From Brumimicrobium glaciale (GTDB taxonomy: Bacteria > Bacteroidota > Bacteroidia > Flavobacteriales_D > Crocinitomicaceae): a stretch of 64,000 bases of DNA. Below, piece by piece: positions 1 through 9,128 of the stretch (its first letter is position 1; each line of letters opens with the position of its first letter). The notes beneath the pieces are model-generated. The model was not told the DNA's origin and did no database searches. It saw only the letters and a list, made by a program, of their open reading frames with translations. Both the position numbers and the translations under genes were made by a program. Location of the stretch: the NCBI RefSeq assembly GCF_004152935.1, contig NZ_SETE01000002.1:558001-622000 (forward strand), in the 5' to 3' direction.

Positions 1-39
1 TGATCCAAGTAAAGCTATAAATAAGTATTTTTTTATCAT
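1..39 (-). CDS. N-terminus of a secreted or membrane protein, cut by window edge
   Basis: An ATG on the minus strand at position 39 opens a frame that runs off the left edge of the window. The 13 visible residues are MIKKYLFIALLGS, a positively charged start followed by a hydrophobic run, as in a Sec signal peptide. Nothing can be said about the mature protein. The roughly 300 bases to the next gene hold only AT-rich sequence. Confidence 0.5.
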   Translation of the reverse strand, partial: MIKKYLFIALLGS

Positions 40-337
40 TTGTAGTGTTTTCACAAGTATAAAAAAATCCTACATAGCATGCTAATTATTAATTCATTAG
101 TTGAATTTACCCGCTAATAAAATGACTGTTTTTAATAAATGAGACAATTAATAGCTGTTGTTTTTTGGTTATATTCTGTCTTTTATTAAGTATATAATTG
201 TGGTTATTCCCCAATTTACAGAGAAGTGTTTAAGCTGTTTTTTTGGAATGTTAAATGTGGTGCGTTTTATGAAAAAAAGAATCATACTGAATCGACATAA
301 TAGAGCATTTGCAAAAGTTATTAAAGCTTTAGACATA

Positions 338-3298
338 CTAAACAATTTCCTCTATCCCTGATTTCCATGTTACAAATCCTTTTTTGTTGTCTGAATAATC
401 GTGGATGATTCTTGTGAAATTTTGATGGCTATTTTCCAAAAACACCTGTCTCCCTTGTTCTCTAATAATTCCCAATTGTTTATCAATTTGCTTTACTTCT
501 TCAATTAAAGATTCCTTGTTGTTGGCAGTTTTCCAAATATAAGTTGCTTCTTCAGTATCTAAAGTCTCCAAGACAATAAAGTAATTATTCTCACCAGAAA
601 GAAGGAAAACAAACGAAAATGGCTTTAAAACAAATCGAATTTTCATGACTTGTTTTTCGTGTCTATCCGCTAAATATTGAATGTGTTCTGAATGTTTGTA
701 TTGTTTATTTTTCAGAATTTCATTTAGTAAATCTTCTGCGTTATCGTAAACCCGTCCTCCTTCTTGTAGTTCATCTGAAGTTAAAACATTTTTCTTTTTT
801 GTGCCGAATTGCTTTAGTAATCCCTTATTTAAAAATTGAATTTTTACTCCCTCAACTACTTCTTTATTTATTTTCTCGATATCAGTGGATGAAGCTAATT
901 GAGAAACTAATTTTCCATTTTCAAACTCAGCAAACAACCCCACTGAAATATTTTTAGATTTTAATACTTTGATTAAATACGGTTTAAGCACTTCAAATTC
1001 AGGACGAATTTCAATGTTTTCGATGTAAAACTCAAGAGTTATATTCATTTCCTTTATAGGATAAGTAAATCCGACATTTCCGTAATTAAACTCCAATTCC
1101 TCAATCGGTATTTTGATTTTCTTTTCTATGGATAAAAGGTCATTTGAAGTTTTAATTTCTTTGTCTGGTTCATCAAACAAAGTTGTTTGTCTACTGATTT
1201 TCCTATAATATGTATTCCGTTTTAAAAAGAGTTTGTTGAGATAATCAATTTTAAAATCCCTGTAATCGTAAATAATAGGATTTATTTCAGAGCGCTGAAC
1301 TCTACCGATGTATTGGATTAACTTTCCTTCAAATGAAAAAGGATAAACTAAAAATAAACAGCTAATGTTTTGCAAATCTGTTCCCTCACCAAAATATTGT
1401 CCAGTAGTTATTAATACTTGAAAATTACCTTCGTTTAATATTTCCCATTTATATTTTTTTGAAATTTCTGAATCTTCTCCGCTTAATGTGATGGTTTCAT
1501 AAGATTGTTTCAAAAACAAATTCAACGAATCAATATGTTCCTTTCGTTCGGTAATAATTACCGCCTTTTTACCTTGATTCAATTCAGTTTTCACATCCGC
1601 TAATATCAGCTTATTTCGTGCAGTATCGTGAATCAATATTTTTGATAATACTTCGAAATTATCCGTTTTAGAATTGTAAGGAACAGCTAATTCTGTATTC
1701 CGAATGATAATTTTCGCATGTTTATAATTTTCTATTTCTGTAGTTTGAATATTGGCAATAATTTCTCCCAAATGCGTAAAAATCATTTTTCCGTCACTGT
1801 ATTTTCTAAAAGGTGTAGCGGTCAATCCATACAGATAATAACTTTTTAATTTCTCAATAGTTTTCCTGAAAGTCTCTGCTGGAACGTGGTGACATTCATC
1901 CACAATGATAGTTCCAAATTGATCTTGAATAGATTCTATTTGTTTAGGTAAACTTTGAATCGTTGCAACCGTAATTTGTTTACCGATTTTTGACCTGCCT
2001 TTCCCTATAACACCAATATCTTTTTTAGGAATACCCAAAAATGCTTCAATTCGATCTGTCCATTGCTCCAATAATTGTTTTCGGTGAACAATAATTAAAG
2101 CAGGCTGACTTTTATCAGCAATTATTTTTAACCCAACCACTGTTTTTCCAGAACCTGGCGGAGCTACAATGACACCAAAATCCTTTTTAGCAACCGTTTC
2201 AATTACATTCTTTTGATGGGATCGTAAAGAAGCATTAAATCCATAAGGAGTTGATGGCTTTAGCTTTCTTTCATCGGCAAAGTCAAATTCGATTTGTGCT
2301 TCTCTACAAAATCTTAAAAGCTTTCCGATAAAACCCCTTGGAATGAAAATCTCATTTTCCGATTCCTCAACCAGTTTGAAATAACGAGTAGTTTCATAAG
2401 TATTTCTACCAGATTTCTTTTTAATGAAAAATTCAGAATTGGCAAAGTTTAATTCTTCTTTTAAATAATTGATAAGTATTGGCGTTAATCCAATTCTGCT
2501 TATTTTTACATTATTGTTCAATGAAATCCCTAGTTTTCCGTTTGTAGGAGGTTGTTTTACAACACTAACATCAGGTTTTAATCCTTTATGAAATTCATCT
2601 AAATAATCAATTGAAACCCTTTGAATGTTTTTCAGAAAAGACCATTGTTTAGGTAATGGTTCAAAAGTTTCAGGATTTACAAAACAACTATTCCCTTTTT
2701 CAAAAGTTGGCTTAAAAAGTGGCAAAGCGATAAGATTTCCAAATCCTTTCCCTGAAAGATAATCCTGATTAGGAAACAATCTATCAAAACTTGAGCTTTT
2801 ATCAAAGATTGAAAATGCTCCCGATTCTTCTAAAATAGAAATGAATATTTTCCGACTTCGTATTGCAGGATAAGGTTGATCAAAAAATATCCAAACATGT
2901 CCTCCATTCCCAGAACGTGAACGCTCCAAATAAGCTGGTATTTTATGCTCTTGGCAAGCATCTAGAAAAACAATCACCTCCTTTTCCCAGTTCTCTTTAT
3001 CAAAATCAGCAACTAAAAACCAAGTGGTATTGTCATGCAATAAAGGATAAATTCCGATGTGATGATAACCATCCAAATGTTTTTGAATTTGTTCATCCGA
3101 ATATTTCAGATAAGATTTCTCTGTGAAATTTTGGAATGTACCTCCATTCATTCTATGCATTCGATAACGATAAGGATCATAAAAATAAGCAGGCATATAG
3201 CCTGATTTCTTTCCTTTCTCCCAACGAATAGCAAACACATCATCTCTCCCGTTGAAAAGGGATTTGAATACATTGATATTGTCAGAAGTACTTTCCAT
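338..3298 (-). CDS. Archaeo-eukaryotic-type primase fused to an SF2 helicase (TOTE-type conflict-system protein)
   Basis: This 986-residue protein joins a primase-like module to a DEAD/DEAH-type helicase. The N-terminal part (about 20-200) carries the metal-binding pair in VADFD (D98, D100) and a GGH motif (132-134), typical of archaeo-eukaryotic primases. The helicase core has Walker A APPGSGKT (379-386), Walker B DECH (467-470), motif III TATP (493-496) and an arginine-finger motif QYIGRVQR (about 662-669). The remaining 300 residues form an unassigned C-terminal region. Databases label this primase class as belonging to TOTE conflict systems, thought to act against invading nucleic acid; that role is inferred, not shown here. 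A small gene ends 11 bp upstream, so the two are probably co-transcribed. No nuclease domain was recognised in the protein. The neighbouring higBA pair supports an accessory or defence setting. Confidence 0.82.
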   Translation of the reverse strand: MESTSDNINVFKSLFNGRDDVFAIRWEKGKKSGYMPAYFYDPYRYRMHRMNGGTFQNFTEKSYLKYSDEQIQKHLDGYHHIGIYPLLHDNTTWFLVADFDKENWEKEVIVFLDACQEHKIPAYLERSRSGNGGHVWIFFDQPYPAIRSRKIFISILEESGAFSIFDKSSSFDRLFPNQDYLSGKGFGNLIALPLFKPTFEKGNSCFVNPETFEPLPKQWSFLKNIQRVSIDYLDEFHKGLKPDVSVVKQPPTNGKLGISLNNNVKISRIGLTPILINYLKEELNFANSEFFIKKKSGRNTYETTRYFKLVEESENEIFIPRGFIGKLLRFCREAQIEFDFADERKLKPSTPYGFNASLRSHQKNVIETVAKKDFGVIVAPPGSGKTVVGLKIIADKSQPALIIVHRKQLLEQWTDRIEAFLGIPKKDIGVIGKGRSKIGKQITVATIQSLPKQIESIQDQFGTIIVDECHHVPAETFRKTIEKLKSYYLYGLTATPFRKYSDGKMIFTHLGEIIANIQTTEIENYKHAKIIIRNTELAVPYNSKTDNFEVLSKILIHDTARNKLILADVKTELNQGKKAVIITERKEHIDSLNLFLKQSYETITLSGEDSEISKKYKWEILNEGNFQVLITTGQYFGEGTDLQNISCLFLVYPFSFEGKLIQYIGRVQRSEINPIIYDYRDFKIDYLNKLFLKRNTYYRKISRQTTLFDEPDKEIKTSNDLLSIEKKIKIPIEELEFNYGNVGFTYPIKEMNITLEFYIENIEIRPEFEVLKPYLIKVLKSKNISVGLFAEFENGKLVSQLASSTDIEKINKEVVEGVKIQFLNKGLLKQFGTKKKNVLTSDELQEGGRVYDNAEDLLNEILKNKQYKHSEHIQYLADRHEKQVMKIRFVLKPFSFVFLLSGENNYFIVLETLDTEEATYIWKTANNKESLIEEVKQIDKQLGIIREQGRQVFLENSHQNFTRIIHDYSDNKKGFVTWKSGIEEIV

Positions 3299-3309
3299 TA
3301 ACTATAAAG

Positions 3310-3627
3310 TTAACCCCAATCTTCATATTCTCTTTCCTTCATGGGGGTTTTTCTTATTTCAGTTATGTTTTTTAGAATTATATTTAAGGTCTTTTTGAAT
3401 TCAATTTTATTTACATTGTTTCCAAAAAACAATTCTTCGATTATGTATTCAAAATTCTTTTCGCCAAGCCAATGTTTGATTAAAGCTTCTGCATTATTTA
3501 AATAATCATCATCGTCTTTACACTGAGAAGCTAAAAGTCCAAATTGCAAGGTTAAGTCGCGATTAAACTTCTCAGCTTCACTGAGGATACCGTTGTATGT
3601 TGGGATTGATAAATCGTCTGTATCCAT
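3310..3627 (-). CDS. Small acidic protein, likely partner of the primase-helicase
   Basis: The protein is 105 residues from the ATG at 3627; an upstream in-frame start would add 29 residues but has no better support. It is soluble, with no signal peptide or membrane segment, and contains acidic stretches (QCKDDDDY) and mostly helical-looking sequence. I do not recognise the family. It ends 11 bp before the primase-helicase gene on the same strand, so the two form a probable operon and it may be an accessory or regulatory subunit. That role is inferred from position only. Confidence 0.6.
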   Translation of the reverse strand: MDTDDLSIPTYNGILSEAEKFNRDLTLQFGLLASQCKDDDDYLNNAEALIKHWLGEKNFEYIIEELFFGNNVNKIEFKKTLNIILKNITEIRKTPMKEREYEDWG

Positions 3628-3826
3628 TTTGATTAGAGTTTTAAGGTTACTTTCTATATTTTTTTTATTTATCCGATAACTAACTGAAATTATAGCGTCA
3701 AGTTTATAAAACAAATGCTGCCTTTTAAATTCTCGATTTCCTTCTGTTTGATATATAACTATTTAAGAATTATTTTCTAGCATTATTAATTGTTTAAATA
3801 TATCACCAATCAATATAAACTACAAT

Positions 3827-3930
3827 CTTTTCCTAAAATTTCATTCATGAAATTTCCCTGCGCGCTGTACGGACGATTTGCAAATCGTCCCTACCAGAGC
3901 TCGGGCTTTAACGCTTGCGTTAAAGACGCA
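3827..3930 (+). repeat. Two-palindrome dispersed repeat, copy 1
   Basis: About 100 bp containing two perfect or near-perfect palindromes: a 20-bp one (GGACGATTTG and its complement, 3871-3890) and an 18-bp one (TTTAACGC-TT-GCGTTAAA, 3907-3924), joined by a 16-base linker. Related copies lie at 5226-5304 and 9002-9106 in the same orientation. It resembles REP-type intergenic repeats of two hairpins. Confidence 0.85.
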
Positions 3931-3943
3931 AAAACCTTTGATA

Positions 3944-4153
3944 TCACATTACAATTCTAAAATTCAATGATAAATCCCTCGATGATTCATCACGACCGCG
4001 AACCATAATTTTTGGAAAAATCAGCGTTTCTAATGATTTAAAATTCTCTATTTGCTTTAACGAATAAGAATCAGATAATTTTAAATGACAATTCAATTGA
4101 CTAAAGGCAGTCTGGGTTGAGATGAGAGATAAGATTATGAATAGATTTTTCAT
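3944..4153 (-). CDS. Short secreted protein, possibly truncated
   Basis: A 69-residue frame with a clear signal peptide (MKNLFIILSLISTQTAFSQ) and about 50 residues of mature protein without recognisable motif. The frame stops just before repeat copy 1, so the gene may be the leftover 5' part of a longer secreted protein cut by the repeat. Expression is uncertain. Confidence 0.4.
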   Translation of the reverse strand: MKNLFIILSLISTQTAFSQLNCHLKLSDSYSLKQIENFKSLETLIFPKIMVRGRDESSRDLSLNFRIVM

Positions 4154-4193
4154 TCCGAAATGTAGTTATTTTCATTAAAAAGGGAATAAACCA

Positions 4194-4415
4194 TTATTCA
4201 AACTCTACTAATTGAACCTCTTTATTTACAAAGAAATCATATTTCTCCTGATGGAAATCTTTAAAAAACACAGTGTGCTCTCTTTCCCAGAATGCAATTC
4301 TTATTGAAGAATTGGTTTTCTTTGATTTGATAATTAATGCTTCCTTTTTCTCGAACTCAAAGGTTACGTGAGGTAGTACTTCAATTATTTTGACAAGGTC
4401 TGTTTTTACTTTCAT
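4194..4415 (-). CDS. Small hypothetical protein
   Basis: A 73-residue soluble protein with ATG start, rich in charged and aromatic residues and with a beta-strand-like pattern. It has no signal peptide. The family is not recognised. It lies between the short secreted ORF and higA on the same strand, with about 40 and 115 bp gaps, so it is probably a separate transcription unit. Confidence 0.45.
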   Translation of the reverse strand: MKVKTDLVKIIEVLPHVTFEFEKKEALIIKSKKTNSSIRIAFWEREHTVFFKDFHQEKYDFFVNKEVQLVEFE

Positions 4416-4529
4416 TTGATGAATGATGACGGTTTTTCAATTGGCTATTAGTTAATATTTCTATGGAGTCATATTATCCGTCATTTTGATGTTTCATTTT
4501 TTATTCTTAACCATTTGATTTCATATTGA

Positions 4530-4880
4530 TCAAGCCAATAAAATATCAGCGGGTATTTTCAATTCTTTGTATAAAGTTTTAATCATTCCCAATGTAAGTT
4601 TTCTCTTTCTATTAAGTATCTCACTCACTCTACTTTGGCTACCCAAATATTTAACCATATCAGCATTGGTCATTCCCATTTGTTCCATTCGGAATTTAAT
4701 CGCATCAATTGGATCAGGAGGCGCAATTGGATAATGTTTCAACTCATAGGATTCAACTAAGGTTACAAGCAAGTCTAATTCATCGCCTTCCATAGTATCT
4801 TTTTTTGCTCCCCACAGTTCTTCGATTCTGTCAATTGCAGCAGTATAATCTTCCTCTGTTTTAATTGGTCGTATATTCAT
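4530..4880 (-). CDS. higA: HigA-family antitoxin with C-terminal HTH
   Basis: A 116-residue antitoxin of the long HigA type (COG5499-like). Residues about 1-60 match the conserved N-terminal region (ELWGAK, ESYELKHYPI), and about 65-116 form an XRE-like helix-turn-helix (MGMTNADMVKYLGSQSRVSE) ending in the usual LKIPADILLA. The ATG at 4880 lies 2 bp after the stop of the toxin gene; an upstream TTG is less likely. Such antitoxins bind and neutralise the cognate HigB and repress the operon promoter. The toxin-first order is typical of higBA loci. Confidence 0.88.
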   Translation of the reverse strand: MNIRPIKTEEDYTAAIDRIEELWGAKKDTMEGDELDLLVTLVESYELKHYPIAPPDPIDAIKFRMEQMGMTNADMVKYLGSQSRVSEILNRKRKLTLGMIKTLYKELKIPADILLA

Positions 4881-4882
4881 AA

Positions 4883-5182
4883 TCAAATAGTTTTAGCATC
4901 AATTTTATCATATTCCTTATGTGTTCCTACAAATCTTATGAAGATTACCTGAAACTCATAATCTATAGCAACTACTAATCTGTAATCATTGCCTTTAATA
5001 TTAAAAACAACTCTAGTATTTCCGACAATACTTGCATTTTTAAATTGCTTTTTCAAATCATTAGAATTTTCCCAATCAGCAGTTTTCGCAACTTGATACC
5101 AAGCTCTCAAAGAAATTTCTGAGTCAGCATACTTTTGTTCCTCAAAAAATTCTCTTAGTCTTCGAAAAGCAATAATTCTCAT
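4883..5182 (-). CDS. higB: HigB-type mRNA interferase toxin
   Basis: A 99-residue RelE-superfamily toxin. The start MRIIAFRRLREFFE, the internal SLRAWYQVAKTADWENSNDL and the end FIRFVGTHKEYDKIDAKTI are diagnostic of the HigB_toxin family, which cleaves mRNA on the ribosome. The ATG at 5182 is preferred over a longer frame starting at 5335, because the extension runs through a dispersed repeat and because a promoter abuts this ATG. It forms an operon with higA, which begins 2 bp downstream. No lesion is visible, so the module appears functional. Confidence 0.9.
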   Translation of the reverse strand: MRIIAFRRLREFFEEQKYADSEISLRAWYQVAKTADWENSNDLKKQFKNASIVGNTRVVFNIKGNDYRLVVAIDYEFQVIFIRFVGTHKEYDKIDAKTI

Positions 5183-5186
5183 GCTA

Positions 5187-5217
5187 CAAATATACGAAAC
5201 AAATTGTGATTTCCCAA
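5187..5217 (-). promoter_or_regulatory. Bacteroidota-type promoter of higBA, apparently leaderless
   Basis: On the minus strand, TATATTTG (5187-5194, consensus TAnnTTTG) is preceded by TTG (5215-5217) at a 20-nt spacing. The higB ATG begins only 4 nt downstream of the -7 box, so transcription should start at or within the start codon. Confidence 0.6.
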
Positions 5218-5225
5218 TTTGGGAT

Positions 5226-5304
5226 ATTTCATTCATAAAATTTGCCTGCGCGCTGTACGTCCGTACTACCAGTGCTCGAGGCTTTAACGCTAGCGTTAAA
5301 GAGG
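5226..5304 (+). repeat. Two-palindrome dispersed repeat, copy 2 (first palindrome collapsed)
   Basis: This is the same family as 3827-3930 and 9002-9106. The second palindrome, TTTAACGCTAGCGTTAAA, is intact (5283-5300), but most of the first has been deleted, leaving only ACGTCCGTAC. It overlaps the upstream side of the higB promoter region. Confidence 0.75.
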
Positions 5305-5407
5305 GAAAACAAATTCCATCCTTTCCAACATTCATCGTTCATAATTCATCATTAAACATATTTCGAAAGGTTTCACATCGCTCCCACTCTCTTTCTCACT
5401 CTCTTTT

Positions 5408-5525
5408 CCTAAGCCCTATCCTCTTCCGCTCCACATCCAACTGAATCACCTCCACCTCCAAATGCTCATGCAATTTCACATAATCTGCCGGATTCTCAAC
5501 ATAAACATCCGCCATATTCGATTTA
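5408..5525 (-). pseudogene. Decayed copy of the tex 3' end (S1 domain tail)
   Basis: Read on the minus strand, this stretch encodes SNMADVYVENPADYVKLHEH and then a VERKRIGL tail, nearly the same as the last 40 residues of Tex encoded at 9129-9255. The DNA match is about 118 bp and roughly 85% by eye, including an identical 27-bp block. Homology stops abruptly at 5525. It has the same orientation as intact tex and sits at the far end of the segment separating the two copies. No start codon or upstream tex sequence remains. Confidence 0.85.
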
Positions 5526-5609
5526 ATAATTAGCAATATTTTCAAATCCATCTCAAATTTGGACTACAACTCAAATTCATTTATATTTACAAACTCATTT
5601 AAGAAACCT

Positions 5610-8600
5610 ATGAAAAATAAATTAATATTTTCGCTTTTATTGCTATTGTTTTCAAGTTTTGGATTTAGCCAAGAAGCTGTTATTGAATGGCAAAAATCTT
5701 TAGGTGGATCTGGACAGGATGAGGCAAAATCTGTTCAACAAACAACAGATGGCGGATATATTATTACTGGTTTGTCTTATTCGAATGATGGAGATGTGAC
5801 AGTAAATAATGGTTATAGTGATTATTGGATTGTGAAATTAGATGCAATTGGTAGTATCAGTTGGCAGAAATCATTAGGCGGCTCTTCGTCCGATATTGCA
5901 TGGTCAATTCAACAAACATCAGATGGAGGATATATAGTTGCAGGAAGTTCTTTCTCAAATGATGGAGATGTAACAGGAAATAATGGATCGAGCGACTATT
6001 GGGTTGTTAAACTAGATGCAAATGGAGGTACAAATTGGCAAAAATCATTAGGCGGCTCTGGTAATGATGTTGCATATTCTATTCAACAAACAACGGATGG
6101 TGGATTTATAGTTGCTGGGAGTTCTTCTTCAAATGATGGAGATATAACAGGAAATAATGGATTTATTGACTATTGGGTTGTTAAATTAGATGCAACTGGA
6201 AACATAAATTGGCAAAAATCATTGGGTGGCTCTGGACAAGACAAAGCAACATCAGTTCAACAAACAACAGATGGTGGATATATTATTGCTGGATTTTCAT
6301 ATTCTAATGACGGAGATTTAACAGTAAATAATGGAGGGTGTGACTATTGGATTATAAAGTTAGATACAAATGGAAACATCATTTGGCAAAAATCAATAGG
6401 TGGCTCTGGAAATGATGAAGCATGGTCAATCCAACAAACTATGGATGGTGGCTATATTGTTGGTGGATACTCTAATTCAAATGATGGAGATGTAAATGGT
6501 AATTATGGAGCACAAGATTATTGGGTTGTTAAACTAAATACAGCAGGAAATATAACTTGGCAAAAATCATTAGGTGGCTCTGGATATGATAGAGCGCTCT
6601 CAATCCATCAAACAGCTGATAAAGGTTATATTATTGCTGGATATTCTGACTCTGACGACGGGAATACAACTGTAAGCAACGGAGGTCAAGACAGTTGGAT
6701 AGCTAAATTAAATACAATTGGAAATATCATTTGGCAGAAATCATTAGGCGGCTCTTCGTCCGATATTCCATGGTCAATTCAACAAACATCAGATGGAGGA
6801 TATATTATTGCTGGAACATCTAATTCCAATGATGGAGACGTAACTAATAATAATGGATCATTTGACTATTGGATTGTAAAACTAGAGGATATTCCTAACA
6901 TATTCGGAAAAACATACAACGACCTAAATGGAAATTGCATTAAGGAAAGTTCTGAGCCTAGTTTGTCGGGGATGCATTTGATTATTAATCCGGGTGGCTA
7001 TATTGCACAAATCAACACTAACGGTATGTGGTATCTTGATTCACTGCCAATCGGAACTTATACCGTGACAATTGACACCACAAATTTAAACTGGACACCA
7101 ACCTGTTTTGCATCACAAACCTTCATAGTTACTGATCCACAAATTTTTACACCCGGACCCAATTTTGGATTAATAAATAATAATCCTTGTAGTAGTCCTG
7201 AAATTAGTATTCAAGCACCTTTTCTGAGAAGATGTTTTAACGACCAAGTTATTTACGTTCAAGCTTGTAATAAAATCACAGCAACTGGTGTCCTTAGCGC
7301 ATCTTATGCAACAGTGGAGTTAGATTCACTTTTTACACCAACTTCCTCATCTTTACCGTATACAAGTCTTGGAAATAACACATATCAATTTGATTTAGGC
7401 GATCTCAATCCAGGTCAATGTGTAAGTTTTACTATCAACACCACGATTAGTTGTAATGCATTTTTAGGTGAAACACTTTGTATGGATGCAAAATTATATC
7501 CAATAGACAGTTGTGCTTTAGATACAATACCACCAACCCCATTGCCTTCAAATTATGGAAACAACACTAACCTTGTTATGCCTCAACCCTGCACATTACC
7601 TTGGGATAACTCAAGCTTACAAGTCGATGGATGGTGTCAAGGAAATTCTGTTCAGTTCTCGATAACTAATAATGGTGATTTAGTAAATGGTGATATGGAA
7701 TGTTATGCTCCTATTTTTCTCTATGTAAATGATACTTTAGTGAGCATAGATTCTGTTCAACTTCAAGGACAAGAGACAATTTACCTCTCTTATCCCGCAA
7801 ATGGCCAAACTTGGATTTTAGCAGCGGAACAACATCCTTTACATCCTGGAAATTCTCATCCTAATGCCCATGTTGAATTATGTGGATCTGATTCGACTCA
7901 GTGGATATCTAACATGGTAAATAACTTTCCATTGGATGATGCAGATCCCTTTGTTGACATCTACTGCGATGTTGTAACAGGAAGTTATGATCCTAATGAT
8001 AAGAGAGGTTTTCCTTCAGGTATTTCAGATCAAAACTATGTAAAACCAAATCAGCAATTGCAGTATATCGTTAGATTCCAAAACACTGGAACAGATACTG
8101 CTTTTACTGTTGTAATTCGAGACACCTTAGATATTGATTTAAATATTTTTACTGTTACACCTGGAGCATCGAGTCATAACTATACTTTTAAAAAGTACGG
8201 CCAGAGAGTGCTAGAATGGACATTTGACCATATTCTTTTACCAGACAGCACAACAAATGAGCCTGGAAGTAATGGATTTGTAACGTTTACTGTTGATCAA
8301 GTTCCTAACCTTCCAAACGGCACTATCATAAATAATCAAGCAGATATTTATTTCGATTTCAATTCTCCGATAATTACAAATGAAACGGTTCATCGCATAA
8401 ATGATATGATTGCGAGTTCACCTCTTCAGGTAAATGAAATTTTGCTCATTGAAGGAAATGTTATTAAGGTTTATCCTAATCCAAACAGTGGAATGTTATT
8501 CATAGAATTAGAAAAAATCGTTGAGCCAATTGATTACAAAATCACAAATATCAATGGTCGAATAGTGTCATCTGGAAAGCTTTCTCAACAAAAAAACAAG

Positions 8601-8681
8601 ATAGATATTCGTAATTTAAGCACAGGATTGTATTTAATTCATATCGATAAAAGTGAAACTATTAAGATAATAAAGAGATAG
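5610..8681 (+). CDS. T9SS-exported surface protein with seven propeller-like repeats
   Basis: The protein is 1023 residues from the ATG at 5610, giving a signal peptide MKNKLIFSLLLLLFSSFGFS; the longer frame from 5559 is unlikely. Seven tandem 58-residue repeats follow (about 28-430), each with WQKSLGGSG, DGGYI and DYWIVKLD, a number that fits a seven-bladed beta-propeller. Next come a SdrD/CNA-B-like domain (FGKTYNDLNGNCIKES), a cysteine-containing region, and a DUF11/DUF7619-like domain (SYDPNDK ... NNQADIYFDFNSPI). The C-terminus is a T9SS type A sorting domain (VYPNPNSG ... LSTGLYLIHI). It should cross the outer membrane through T9SS and remain at the surface; its ligand is unknown. It stands alone, between a tex remnant and intact tex. 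Confidence 0.85.
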   Translation: MKNKLIFSLLLLLFSSFGFSQEAVIEWQKSLGGSGQDEAKSVQQTTDGGYIITGLSYSNDGDVTVNNGYSDYWIVKLDAIGSISWQKSLGGSSSDIAWSIQQTSDGGYIVAGSSFSNDGDVTGNNGSSDYWVVKLDANGGTNWQKSLGGSGNDVAYSIQQTTDGGFIVAGSSSSNDGDITGNNGFIDYWVVKLDATGNINWQKSLGGSGQDKATSVQQTTDGGYIIAGFSYSNDGDLTVNNGGCDYWIIKLDTNGNIIWQKSIGGSGNDEAWSIQQTMDGGYIVGGYSNSNDGDVNGNYGAQDYWVVKLNTAGNITWQKSLGGSGYDRALSIHQTADKGYIIAGYSDSDDGNTTVSNGGQDSWIAKLNTIGNIIWQKSLGGSSSDIPWSIQQTSDGGYIIAGTSNSNDGDVTNNNGSFDYWIVKLEDIPNIFGKTYNDLNGNCIKESSEPSLSGMHLIINPGGYIAQINTNGMWYLDSLPIGTYTVTIDTTNLNWTPTCFASQTFIVTDPQIFTPGPNFGLINNNPCSSPEISIQAPFLRRCFNDQVIYVQACNKITATGVLSASYATVELDSLFTPTSSSLPYTSLGNNTYQFDLGDLNPGQCVSFTINTTISCNAFLGETLCMDAKLYPIDSCALDTIPPTPLPSNYGNNTNLVMPQPCTLPWDNSSLQVDGWCQGNSVQFSITNNGDLVNGDMECYAPIFLYVNDTLVSIDSVQLQGQETIYLSYPANGQTWILAAEQHPLHPGNSHPNAHVELCGSDSTQWISNMVNNFPLDDADPFVDIYCDVVTGSYDPNDKRGFPSGISDQNYVKPNQQLQYIVRFQNTGTDTAFTVVIRDTLDIDLNIFTVTPGASSHNYTFKKYGQRVLEWTFDHILLPDSTTNEPGSNGFVTFTVDQVPNLPNGTIINNQADIYFDFNSPIITNETVHRINDMIASSPLQVNEILLIEGNVIKVYPNPNSGMLFIELEKIVEPIDYKITNINGRIVSSGKLSQQKNKIDIRNLSTGLYLIHIDKSETIKIIKR

Positions 8682-8862
8682 AAGTACTGACTAAATGATT
8701 TTCTAAATGCCCTTATAACCCACCGCGATAAGAGCTGATAGATTGTAGTGATTTGTATTGTGGTTTTGCCCATCAGTAGCAGTTGTTGCAAAATTTGCAA
8801 CAACTCTATCTTATTGTAATTTATTATCGATAAAAAGTATCTCCAATTTGTTGGTTTAGTAG

Positions 8863-8885
8863 AAAAATCGGAATTTCCGATTTTT
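8863..8885 (+). terminator. Palindromic terminator-like hairpin
   Basis: AAAAATCGGAA and its complement form an 11-bp perfect stem followed by a T-rich run. A second hairpin (GTTGTTGCAAA...TTTGCAACAAC) lies at 8782-8804. Both are in the 447-bp gap after the T9SS gene and could end its transcript; otherwise that gap holds only repeat copy 3. Confidence 0.5.
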
Positions 8886-9001
8886 CTTTTTAAGTCTTTA
8901 TCAAAAAGGTTCGATTATGATAATAATTCAGAATAAAAAATTATATCGCTCATCTTTCTATTTCTTTTTATACCATTAATTACGAATCAATCACAACCGC
9001 G

Positions 9002-9106
9002 ATTCTTTTCTTAAAATTTAATACATGAAGTTTCCCTACGAGCTGTAAGGACGATTTGCAAATCGTCCCTACCAGTGCTCGGTCTTTAACGCTAGCGTTA
9101 AAGAGG
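9002..9106 (+). repeat. Two-palindrome dispersed repeat, copy 3
   Basis: Both palindromes are perfect here: 20 bp at 9049-9068 and 18 bp at 9085-9102. The copy ends 23 bp from the tex stop codon. Flanking bases from 9002 also match copy 1 (TCTTTTCTTAAAATTT), so the repeat is about 100 bp, not just the palindromes. Confidence 0.85.
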
Positions 9107-9128
9107 TGAAACAATTAATTATCAATTT

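Noticed and set aside
158-361. 67-codon plus-strand frame before the primase-helicase stop codon
   Set aside because: It starts at a TTG, overlaps the 3' end of the helicase gene and has no recognisable protein features.
5408-9128. Integrative element with its own integrase between the tex copies
   Set aside because: No recombinase gene is present in the segment; only the duplication geometry supports insertion, so it is reported as an observation, not as a mobile element.
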